This document shows positions 9,975-19,773 of a stretch of 64,000 nt of DNA, in pieces. The stretch lies in assembly GCA_905221605.1 (NCBI GenBank), contig CAJNDS010000223.1:124001-188000 (forward strand). Reading direction: 5' to 3'. The notes beneath the pieces were generated by a model, which was not told where the DNA came from, searched no databases, and saw nothing but the letters and a program-made list of their open reading frames with translations. Origin of the DNA: Symbiodinium natans. Taxonomy: Eukaryota; Sar; Dinophyceae; Suessiales; Symbiodiniaceae. Both the position numbers and the translations under genes were made by a program. Position 1 is the first letter of the stretch. Every line of letters starts with the position of its first letter.

Positions 9975-10062
9975 TGTGTCCGCCAAGCGTTCGCAAGCGT
10001 TCGCAAAGCATTCGCAAGCGTTCGCAAAGCGTTCGCAAGCGTCCGCAAAGCGTTCGCGAGTG
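9975..10062 (+). repeat. 11-bp tandem repeat (GCGTTCGCAAA)
   Basis: Seven to eight copies of GCGTTCGCAA/GCGTTCGCAAA with single-base variants, directly followed by two unrelated tandem arrays. Confidence 0.85.
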
Positions 10063-10077
10063 GCGTAATGCGTGCTG

Positions 10078-10258
10078 TTAAGGGGGAACTGCACAGGACG
10101 CGTGTGCCCGCGGCGTTCCGAATCCGTCAAGCTAAGGGGGAACTCCACAGGACGCGCGCCGCCGTGGCGTTCCACGTGCGTTCCGCAGCGTTCCGAATCC
10201 GTCAAGCTAAGGGGGAACTCCACAGGATGCGCGCCCCCGCGGCGTTCCACGTGGCGTT
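10078..10258 (+). repeat. ~65-bp tandem repeat, three units
   Basis: Three units starting at about 10080, 10135 and 10210, each carrying AAGGGGGAACTCCACAGGA, GGCGTTCC and AATCCGTCAAGCT. The middle unit contains an extra CGTGCGTTCCGCA segment. Confidence 0.85.
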
Positions 10259-10875
10259 CCGGTGGTCCCGTGGTGTGGTCCCGTGGTGGTGGTCCCGTGG
10301 TGGTGGTCCCGTGGTGGTGGTCCCGTGGTGGTGGTCCCGTGGTGGTGGTCCCGTGGTGGTGGTCCCGTGGTGGTGGTCCCATGGTGGTGGTCCTGTGGTG
10401 GTGGTCCCGTGGTGGTGGTCCCGTGGTGGTGGTCCCGTGGTGGTGGTCCCGTGGTGGTGGTCCCGTGGTGGTGGTCCCGTGGTGGTGGTCCCGTGGTGGT
10501 GGTCCCGTGGTGGTGGTCCCGTGGTGGTGGTCCCGTGGTGGTGGTCCCGTGGGTGGTCCGTGTGGTTGGTCCCGTGGTGGTGGTCCCGTGGTGGTGGTCC
10601 CGTGGTGTGGTGGTCCCGTGGTGGTGGTCCCGTGGTGGTGGGTGGTCCCGTCTCGTGGTGGTGGTTCCGTGGTGGTGGTCCCGTGGTGGTCCCGTGGTGG
10701 TGGTCCCGTGGTGGTGGTCCCGTGGTGGTGGTCCCGTGGTGGTGGTCCCGTGGTGGTGGTCCTGTGGTGGTGGTCCCGTGGTGGTGGTCCCGTGGTGGTG
10801 GTCCCGTGGTGGTGGTCCCGTGGTGGTGGTCCCGTGGTGGTGGTCCCGTGGTGGTGGTCCCGTGGTGGTGGTCCG
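10256..10875 (+). repeat. 12-bp minisatellite GTGGTGGTCCCG
   Basis: About 50 tandem copies of GTGGTGGTCCCG with few variants (an A or T in place of the last base) and short irregular units near 10550-10680. All six frames are nearly stop-free, which produces long artificial frames rich in His-Gly-Thr-Pro or Val-Trp-Ser; none is credible as a gene. Confidence 0.95.
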
Positions 10876-10909
10876 TCCGCCCGCCACTGACGTTTCGTTT
10901 ATATTGCGT

Positions 10910-12190
10910 TACATTTACGTTATAGGTGACTGCTTTCTGCACGCGGGTTCGTGGATCCTATCAATATTTTTTTTGCATGCTTCTTCGGTTAATTAACGTG
11001 GACATGGTTCCGTTTTGCGAGAAGCTTCCAGCATCTAACCCAAGTCGAGTTGTGCAGGCTCCGACAATCTAGCTTTGCTCTGCTTCAGTTGGATTCTTAA
11101 ACGCCATCTGCCCTCATTTGTATACGAGTCTTTCATCCATGCAAATTTTGGATAGGACATTTGAAGGTTGATACGTTACCCAAAGCTGAGCCCTAGCTAG
11201 ATTTCGGCCACCAAGGCTCAAGAAGTACAACTTAGCAATGCTTCCTAAGATACCTAGTGTCTAAAGCAAATCTGTCTCAAGTCCAATCACAATCAAAACT
11301 ATCACAGTATGCAGACACAAATTCTGATTAACTATGAAATATATCCTGTTCAGCATCAAACGAGGATTTTTTGATTTGATCTGTGAAGCCCTTGGAAGAC
11401 GCATAACTTTTTGTGGCTTTGTTCGCAGGTTCGCTGTGTGTTTCTGCCCATACTCTTTGTGTGCTTCACCGGCATTAATGTGCATTCTTTGCTGCGCCTT
11501 GTCACATGACGATTGTCTGGGCCCCTCTTTCAGGAGCTTGGCGTGCTTTTCAGAGCTTGGGTTTCTGGGTTCCGAACTTCGCGAAGGATTTTTTCATGAG
11601 TTTTCTTGAACGCTTGGGGTTTTTGAGCGATTTCAGGATGAAATTGGGTTCAGTTTGCAAAATATTGCAAAATGAACCATGGGATGATGGGATATTAATC
11701 GAATTTCAACGCAAGTGGCTGTGTAGTTGGTGGTACCTCAGGAGCAGGTCGCCCAGACAGTGAGGCAGTTCACCCCCGAAGCAGATATTCTAAGTTCTCT
11801 CGGATTTCTGTTTCCAGTTTTAAGGGTGTCTACGGGGCGAAGAACGTTGCAAAACCTAGAAGGCACTTAGCAATCAGACAATTTCCGGCCAGAAATATAG
11901 AAATATAGTTGGAATGTCAGGCACTCATTCAGTGCCGTCAGATAGATTGAGCACTGGCAGGTTTACAAGAGCAAGTGCGTTTGTGGTCGTTGATTCCCCA
12001 CATCATTGTGGGCTCTTGTTTACCGCCTCCGCCGCCTCCGCCGCGCGCCTGCCTGGCGCGCGCGAAGTCGCCCCAAAGCCGCCCCAACGTCGCCCCAAAG
12101 TCGCCCCAAGCATCGTGGGAGCCGCCCCAAAACCTCGCACAACCTCGCGAAAAGTGCACCGATCGGGGTTGCCTGGCCACGGATACGGTG
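10910..12190. other. No recognisable gene
   Basis: A less GC-rich stretch, with CGCCCCAAAG-type short repeats at 12060-12130. Open frames are short and unrecognised. A short interstitial TTTAGGG run begins at about 12210. Confidence 0.45.
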
Positions 12191-12207
12191 GATGCCTGGC
12201 ACCCAGA

Positions 12208-12240
12208 CTAGGGTTTAGGGTTTAGGGTTTAGGGGTTTTG
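12208..12240 (+). repeat. Telomere-like TTTAGGG relic
   Basis: Three to four TTTAGGG units with a degenerate end. Further degenerate units, in both orientations, lie at 12597-12665 (CCCTAAA) and 12836-12902 (TTTAGGG). Confidence 0.75.
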
Positions 12241-12596
12241 GTTTGGGGTTCACAAAGAAGCAGCTCAACTACTCGCAGGGTCGGTTGTCAGAACTAAGGG
12301 CCCCCTTCATGAGGTCCCTGTTATATCGGGTACCCCCAAACAGAGGGGCCACAATTTTCAGAATTGACCATCTTGCTGGCGGTCCATCGACCGACCACCA
12401 GCTTCCTCACACGTCGATAGCCGCTGTTGTTCGACAAAAGCTGTGCATAATTTGAAGGTTTTTGGAGAAGGAAAAGGGCCAATAAGTCTTTCTGACCCAC
12501 TCAGTTAGGCTTGGGTGGTGAGGAGCAGAAGTAGCACCTCCTACGCAAAACCTAAGCCCTCGCGCGACCCTAAACCCCAAATCCTGAACCTCACCA

Positions 12597-12904
12597 GCAA
12601 ACCCTAAACCCGAAACCCTAAACCCTATGCATACTTTTGGGGTCCAGGCAAACCCTAAACCCTATAAATAGCCTATAAACCCAAAACACAGCAAGACATG
12701 AGGTCACTGTTGGCACCTCCACGAACCAAGTGGCGGCTTCGGAGGCGCTAAGCCATGGAGGCAGAGGGCCGGACAGCCCAAAAAATGAAAGGGTCCAAGG
12801 GAAAGGCTGAAGGGGTTAAGGGGGTTGGGGCTTACAAGATTAAAGGGTTTAAGGTATATGGGTTTAGGGGTTCAGGAACCCTCAAATTAGAGGGTTTAGG
12901 GTAA
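12597..12904. repeat. Degenerate telomere-like sequence up to the duplication edge
   Basis: CCCTAAA-type units (12597-12665) and then TTTAGGG-type units (12836-12902), separated by unique sequence. The final GGGTTTAGGGTAA directly abuts the first base of the 791-bp duplicated block at 12905. Confidence 0.65.
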
Positions 12905-13695
12905 GGATCGTCTAGATGAGGGCAGACTTAATCGACATGTACCGAGCAGCAGCAACGTGGGAGCTTGGATGAGCTTGGATATACCGGAAGGGCTTCTGCA
13001 CTGTTGACACCATGACTTCATGGATGCTTGCGAGCCAGAATTGACCAACGATACGCTTGTAATCGCAATCCCTGCGCTGCGATGCGGAGCAGGATCCATC
13101 GGTAGCTTTCTGCTCAAGTTTGCCAACCCTCCCTGTGACCATTATCGCTTTCTTCAGGCATGGCAACAACGAGTGAGCTGAAGTTCATGCAGCAGGCTGA
13201 GAATTGGCGAAGCGTCGGCCTATGCAAGCTGAACAACCTGAATGTCCCAAAGTTGCTAAAGATGCAAAAGGTCCAGCATGCAGTCCATGAAAAAGGTTTC
13301 TTTCATGTCCAACGTCATCTTATGACTGACGAGGAGCTTGAACATTGTGAGTTGGACGAAATGGAGCTTGATGATGGCAAGATGATGATGCTAGTGGACA
13401 AGAGTGTCTTTCATTGGACGGTGCTCCATGAAGAGAAGTTGAGCGAGGAACGCTTCCAGGAGATGATGGACAAATTGCAGCAGAACTCTCGTTACAGGGA
13501 AGCGCTGAAAAGCATTTCGGGCGAATTCCCAAAGAGGCTGAAGAGGAAATCGTCTGGCGGAACTGATCGTAGCTTCTTCGTGTTATACCTCTCGATGCCC
13601 AGCAGTTGGCTGGAGCGTTTGCAGAGCATTCCTGATTGGCTCTTACCTGAACGTAAGCAATCAAAAAGGCAACCCATTTGTTTGGACAAACTGCT
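12905..13695 (+). repeat. 791-bp segmental duplication, copy 2
   Basis: Gap-free copy of 6430-7220. It carries only the 3' tip (98 nt) of the NTPase exon, to 13002, then the 155-nt intron (13003-13157) and the start of the last exon. The 5' breakpoint touches a TTTAGGG-type repeat. Confidence 0.93.
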
Positions 13696-14578
13696 TTTGC
13701 CAGCAACTCTCCCCGCAGCGTTGCCTAAAAGCGAACTTCCTGAATTTCATGGCTTGCCATTGGCGGCACCTAGAGAGCTCGCGCGTGAATGTTTCGATGA
13801 GCTGGACAATATCACCGAGTGGATGGTTGATGGCAAGCTGCGGGATCCTTTCCATCTCTTCAAGGTTCTTTGCCACTTGAAGGCGGTCGCCTCCAACATG
13901 CAAGATTACATACGTCTTTACGCAGCTGCAGTGAGCGCAACACAGCAAGATTGGGGCCCAGCAGTGGCATCGTGGAGCGAGGCAGTGAGGAATCAAGGAG
14001 ATAGCTCAGTAGCGAGTGCAAAATCAAGTGAACGAGGCGGTGCACGGAATTATGAAAAGTGCATCAAAATGGCATCAGAGCTACCACAGGACAAGTCTCA
14101 ACAGAAGGTGGCAGATGCCGTGGATGGCTTCGTTGCCGCAGTGGCTTACAAAGATACCTTGGAAGCCTCATTAAGGAAGGCAGTCGAGTGCGCAGTGGAG
14201 GGTTGTGAATTTTCCGTCAAGAAGCTGTCTCGGATATTGGAAAAGGCGGCCATCGATGGTGGGCGCGTGCCCAGGGACATCTTGCGCACGACTTTCTTCA
14301 GCAAGTCTTTCCGACACTTGGAGGAGCAGCTTCAGAAAATCTTAGCCGCGCATTGCGATGACGAAAGCCCCTGGAGAATCCAGAACGTTAAAATCCGCTT
14401 CTCGGATCCCCGCTCCGACGTCAAAGACATCCTTCTCAGCATCAGCCACAAGGATGCCCCTGTCTTCGTGGAGATTCAATTCCAACATCAGAAGGTATAT
14501 GACGGGGCAAGGAAATGTTTCAACTCTCACAAGCCATTTACTACGGCGAGGGCAGCCCGGGAGCTGTGCACAATCTGA
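13158..14578 (+). CDS. Last exon, copy 2: RelA/SpoT-like synthetase domain
   Basis: Exon after TTTCTTCAG; ATG at 13160 and 472 codons to TGA at 14576-14578. Residues 1-180 equal the truncated copy at 6683. Residues about 335-465 read like the (p)ppGpp synthetase fold of RelA/SpoT proteins: a basic helix SVKKLSRILEK (residues 352-362), the PRDILRTT strand (Asp373, compare the conserved metal-binding Asp), a basic strand KIRF (411-414), then DVKDILLSI (420-428) and VFVEIQF with Glu439 in the position of the catalytic Glu of 'EIQ', followed by a His/Arg-rich C-terminal helix (H457, R464). The family transfers pyrophosphate from ATP to GTP/GDP; activity here is inferred. No HD hydrolase, TGS or ACT domain is present. 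By splicing this exon should follow an NTPase exon, yet only the last 98 nt of that exon are present before this copy. It may therefore be silent here, or its true partner is 5051-6527. Confidence 0.68.
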
Positions 14579-14579
14579 G

Positions 14580-16880
14580 TTGCCAACCCTTTAAGATTGC
14601 TCGCAGGCTTCCCACATGCATAATTCGACTTGCGCGCGCAGAAAGGGTTTTGTCCGCTGGGGATCTTTGGGACCTTGGCGGGGAGTTGGCGTGGATCGAG
14701 CCAGAGGATGTGTCACAGGCCACCTTGAGTGGTTTAATTGGGTTTGCGGTTGGGGCTTCCAGGTGTTTTATAAGGCTTAACAAGGCTTATATAGTATAGG
14801 TTTTAGGGGAGGGGCTTTGCATTTCTTTTGCCTTCTACCTGCCATGGCAGAGCTTCAGGTCACACACTACATGCTTTACTTGGCGAAGCCTTTGGAAGAT
14901 CCAGCTTCCTCTGCCTTGGCTGCTAATCCATTGTTTCAAGGGTTCCAAGTGGCAAAGACGTGTGAAGCCAACCCGAACAATCAACAACTGAGCCCACACA
15001 CTACAGTCACTACAGTCGCTACAGTCACTACAGCACGGACCCCGAACACCCTGAACCGCCATCCCGCAATCTGACCCTGACCCGCTCGCACCAAACCAGT
15101 CTTTGAAGACTGAATCTGAGCCTCACCAACAGATCGGCGCCCGACTCAGGGGACTGACGTGCATTTTCGTGCAGTGTACGTTGTACGTTGGGTGCATTAG
15201 GCCACGGTGAAGGGATAAACACATCCTAGACGTCGTCCCACATGGACCACGCCTTTTTTAGCAATAGGACTCTCTGGAGGTGGTGCTGGCGGCTGTGATC
15301 TCTGGGTCCTTTTCATTTGCTCTGGATGGTGCATCTGCTACTTGTCCAGCACTGATCGGTTCACGTTGCACGCCTCCACATCTCCCGAAATCACTAAGCG
15401 TCCAAAATCCGAATTCGCAGCCCCACACCCCGACAGATTGAATGGCTTGCAGTCTTATAAAGCTTGCGCCCCGGGTAATTTTCATAACTTGCAGCTTGCA
15501 CCCTCCAAAAAGCGAAGCCCCCGCGAAAGCTGAGGCATCTCAGGTGGCCCAGGCCGCAGCCTCGGCCCTCGGGATTGCGCTTGGCGTGGACCCCTCCACA
15601 GTGCTCGTCTAGGCCACAGTTTGAGTTGGTTTGAGTCTTTGTCATAGTTTGTCAGGGCTCCTGGAGTGTGAGAAAAGGCTTAAATTAAGGAAAGGGGCAC
15701 GTTGCCTGAAGCCTCGGTGCTTCAGGATTCAGTGGAAACAATGCAATCATCTTGAAAGTTCGAGAGTCTCAACGGGATCGGCCCGGATATGAATTGGCAA
15801 TGTCTGAGTCTCGGGTGACCCAATCGTCGGCACGGCGATTGGGGCCAGCGGTCGGCTGGCCACTTCGTTATCAAGCCCTCCGATTGCACTGTAGGCGTTG
15901 AAGCGACCAACTTGTTTTGGAGAAGCTGAGAAAAGTCAGACCCATATAAACAGACTCGTTCCACTCAATGGCTATTGATCTTTCATGTCAAACTGTAGTC
16001 TTGCGCGCTCAACTCTCCGCCTGCTCCTGAGTAAGATCACTATAGGTAGGCCTGTGGTATACTCTGAGGCTCTTTACTGTAGCCTTAGATCCTTAGCCTT
16101 TTGGGCTTACAGGGTTTCTTAAGCAGGTAGCTGAACAGAATATTTTTTTATACTATAGCTTCCCTTTTCAGCACAGCCAAGTTCTAATGTTTATTTTACC
16201 CTTCCTGGATTGAAGTTGATTGAAGAGGATGTTACCAGCTAACGCCAGCTATGAAACCAATAGCCCCCTAGTTCTAAGTCCCGTAAGGCCGAAACCAACA
16301 AAGCTATAGGCTACCCTAAACCCTAAACCCTAAACCCTATATAGGATATAGGCTTTCTGGGATGCTTTATAAGGCCGTGCCAGGTTTGTAGGGCTTACGG
16401 GTTCAGGGATTAGGACTGAATGTTCTTTGAAACTGTATAAACGGATCCCTATGACTATCCACTTCCGGAGTCTAAGTTCCGGTTTCACCCAGGGGGATTC
16501 GGGTGTCGTGCTTCTTGTGGTTCTAGGTCAGAGCCACGAAAAGCCGGCTTTGGCCCGTTTAGGCTTTGGGGTTTAGGGATCTAGACTACAGGGCTGAAGG
16601 TCTAGGGCCTAGGGAGTTTGGGTTTTGTTCTATAGAGATTTAGGGGCATGGGGTTTGCATGTTTCGGATGTAGGAGTTACAGCAGTTATCTGTTTGGTGT
16701 AATACATTGTTGGTTGTGGGGACGAAATGAACCCTAAAATGGGGATCATATACCCCACACCACCATAATCCCAATGAAGGTATGTGGACCCTAAACCTCT
16801 GAAAGATACGGGACACCCTAGCAAATCTCGTCAAGTGGATGTTTTGCTGAGCCATGACCTGACCTACAGCATCATTCCCC
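14580..16880. other. No recognisable gene; scattered telomere-like relics
   Basis: Short frames only. There is a nine-base tandem (CACTACAGT) at 14998-15035 and CCCTAAA units at 16315-16340. Parts are more AT-rich than the surrounding DNA. Confidence 0.45.
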
Positions 16881-16887
16881 AAGCAGA

Positions 16888-17310
16888 GCTTTGGTTTAGG
16901 GTTTAGGGTTTAGGGTCTGGACTCTAGATGTCAAACAACACACATGATCTGGAGTCTAAGCTCTACTAAGACCCTAGCCTTAAGGTAAACAGCCTGACGA
17001 ATTCCAGCATTGCACGTGCTCCATATTTATCACATCGTCTTTAACAATGAAAAAATACGTGGACCATTGCTCGCCCTAAGCCTCACGGAAACCCCGATAG
17101 GGGGCATTCGGCCCCCACTGCGGCCCTGCTTTCCGCACAGTCCTTCGCCTGCGGACGCCGCTTGGGAAACGGCGCTAAACCCCACTAAGCTAAGCATTGA
17201 ACCCCAACCGTCAACGCATGCTAAGCTCCAAACCCTAAACCCTGAACCCTCAACCCTAAACCCTTAAATCCTAAACCCTAAACCATGAACCTTAAACCCT
17301 AAACTCTCGA
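16888..17310. repeat. Telomere-like repeats flanking the G-rich satellite
   Basis: TTTAGGG units at 16893-16916, then CCCTAAA-type units (CCCTAAACCCTGAACC and similar) from about 17228 to 17308, just before the G-rich satellite. Unique sequence lies between them. Confidence 0.7.
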
Positions 17311-17329
17311 GATGGATTGGGGGAGTGGC

Positions 17330-19105
17330 CTTGGTACACGCTTGGTACGGCTGAAAAGAAGCGGGGGGGGGGGGTTTTGGGGGGGGGGGGGGGGGGGGGG
17401 GGGCAACCCCACCCCCCACTTGCAAACACCCTGCTCACATGATGGGCGTCAACAAGTTTCTTGGGCTTTGAAGCACGCTCTGCACGGCTTAAAAAACAAA
17501 AGCGGGGGGGTTGGGGGGGGCGCAGCCCCCCATTTGCACACAATGCTCACACGATGTTTTTCACACAGCCCCCCCCCCCCACTTGCAAACACCCTGCTCA
17601 CATGACGGGTGTCAACAAGTTGCTTGGGCTTTGAAGCACGCTCTGCACGGCTTAAAGGAAAAAAGGGGGGGTTGGGGGGGGCGCAGCCCCCCCCATTTGC
17701 ACACAATGCCCACACGATGTTTTTCAACTAGTTTCTCGGAGGGGGGGGAGGGTTGGGGAGGGGTTGGGGGGGGGGGGGCTGCCCCCCCATTTGAAACACA
17801 ATGCTCACACGATGTTTTTGCACTAGTTTCTTGGGCTTTAAGGCCCGCTTGGTACGGCTTAAAAAAAGCAGGGCGGGTGGGGGGGGCGCAGCCTGCACGC
17901 CTTAAAAAAAGCGGGGGGGTTGGGGGGGGGCGCAGCCCCCCCCATTTTGCAAACACAATGCTCGCATTTTTTCTCTGAAGCACGCTTGGTACGGCTTAAA
18001 AAAAACGGGGCGGGAGTCGGGGGGGAAGCGGGGGGTTGGGGGGGGCGCAGCCCCCCCCCCCCCAAACACAATGCTCTCACGATGTTTTTTTTTCTCTCAA
18101 CTCAGTTTCTTGGGCTTTGAAGCACGCTTGGTACGGCTTAAAAGAAGCGGGGGGGGTGAGGGGGGGCGCAGCCCCCCCCCAATTTGCAAACACCCTGCTC
18201 ACATGATGGGTGTCAACAAGTTTCTTGGGCTTTGAAGCACGTTCTGAACCCCTCCCCCTCCATTTGCAAACACAATGCTCACAAGATGTTTTGCACGCTC
18301 TGCGTGGCACGCTTGGTACGGCTTAAAAGAAGCGGGGGGGTTTGGGGGGGGGGGCCGCAGCCCCTACCGCCATTTGCAAACACAATGCTCACATGATGGC
18401 TTTCAACAAGTTTCTTGGGCTTTGAAGCACGCTCTGCACGCCTTTTTAATAGCGGGGGGGTTGGGGGGGGCGCAGCCCCCCCCATTTGCAAACACAATGC
18501 TCACACGATGCTTTTTTCTTCAACTAGGTTCCTTGGGCTTTGAGGCACACTTGGTACGGCTTGAAAGAAGCGGGGTTGGGCAGGGGTTGGGGGGGGGGGG
18601 CTGCCCCCCTTTTGAAACACACAATGCTCACACGATGTGTTGGGTTGGGGGGATGTTTTTTGTTCTCTCAACTCAGTTTCTTGGGCTTTGAAGCACGCTT
18701 GGTACGGCTTAAAAGAAGCGGGGGGGGTTGGGGGGGGGGCAGCCCCCCCCCCATTTGCAAACACCCTGCTCACATGATGGGTGTCAACAAGTTTCTTGGG
18801 CTTTGAAGCACGTTCTGAAACCCTCCCCCTCCATTTGCAAACACAATGCTCACAAGATGTTTCGCAACTAGTTTTCTTGGGCTTTGAAGCACGCTTGGTA
18901 CGGCTTAAAGAAGCGGGGGGGTGGGGGGCTGTTTCAACTAGTTTCTTGGGCTTTGAAGCACGCTTGGTACGGCTTAAAAAAAGTGGGGGGGGTTGGGGGG
19001 GGGGGGTGGGGGCGGAGTTTCTTGGGCTTTGAAGGCGGGGGGGGGGGGGCCGCAGCCCCTACCGCCATTTGCAAACACAATGCTCACATGATGGGTTTCA
19101 CTCGA
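17330..19105 (+). repeat. ~115-bp G-rich satellite with poly-G/poly-C hairpin
   Basis: About a dozen partly diverged units. Each has TTCTTGGGCTTTGAAGCACG, then CTTGGTACGGCTTAAAAGAA, a GC(G)n TT(G)n run, a GCGCAGCCCCCCC run that can pair back onto it, and CATTTGCAAACACAATGCTC with ACACGATG. Unit length varies because the homopolymer runs vary, and some units lack the AAGAAGC or poly-C part. The long G runs make G-quadruplex or hairpin formation likely, and also make assembly here unreliable. Related units occur at 29490-29915 and 30285-30515. Confidence 0.9.
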
Positions 19106-19730
19106 ACTCGATTCCGCAGCGGTCTGGTCTGACCTACTAGCTAGCTGTAGTTCATGACATGTGTCACGGCCGCTCTGTGGCGGCGGCTAACAGCTTCGGG
19201 TATGGACAGCAAGAGACGTCCCGCAGGAACCGGAGTTCAACTAGACTGCAGGCAAAACGGTCTCAAGCGCAACAGAGCCTACTCGGACCTACCGTGGACA
19301 GGAAAAGAACGTATTCACACAAACTCTAATGTACAGTGTATATACAAGAGAAACTACAGTACGGCTGGTCTCACAGTTCGCTCACTCACAGGGCTAGACA
19401 GTGTGGGCACACTTGTGCCGCAGATGTCCTGGGGCCGATGAAGGTGCGGCACCCCTGTGCTGATGGAGCAACGCATGACTGCATATGGTGACATGGTTGA
19501 GAATAGGACACGGTACACTGAAGAGGAAGAGCACAAAAACACTCAGGGAGAGTGTAGCTATCTCATTTTCTCATCACTCAAGACTCCTTATCAGGGCGAC
19601 CCGGACATGAAGTGCCGGTATCATGGCTCTGTGGCCGAAAGGTCGGCTTCACATGTGCCTTCCCTGTACATAGGAACAGAGACAAAGATTCAGACAGGGT
19701 TGCAAGCCTGTCCCCCCATGCACCCTAGAT

Positions 19731-19744
19731 GGGGGTGCACCCCC
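19731..19744. other. Perfect 14-bp palindrome beyond the polyprotein stop
   Basis: GGGGGTGCACCCCC, about 30 bp 3' of the polyprotein stop. It overlaps a larger imperfect hairpin with CCCCCCATGCACCC at 19711-19724. It could be a 3' structural element read by the element's own RT; that is inference. Confidence 0.6.
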
Positions 19745-19773
19745 ACTTTTGTGAGAAAAATAAGCTCTCATCG

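Noticed and set aside
9918-10996. Open frames of 230-335 codons (His/Thr/Pro or Val/Trp/Gly-rich)
   Set aside because: Translations of the 12-bp GTGGTGGTCCCG minisatellite; open in nearly all frames.
11200-11228. Possible dinoflagellate spliced-leader relic (CCAAGGCTCAAG)
   Set aside because: Only the last eight bases match the known leader end (GGCTCAAG), too short to separate from chance, and no gene follows.
17292-19132. Open frames with Gly/Trp or Pro-rich sequence in the G-rich satellite
   Set aside because: Homopolymer runs and repeats explain them; frames change between units.
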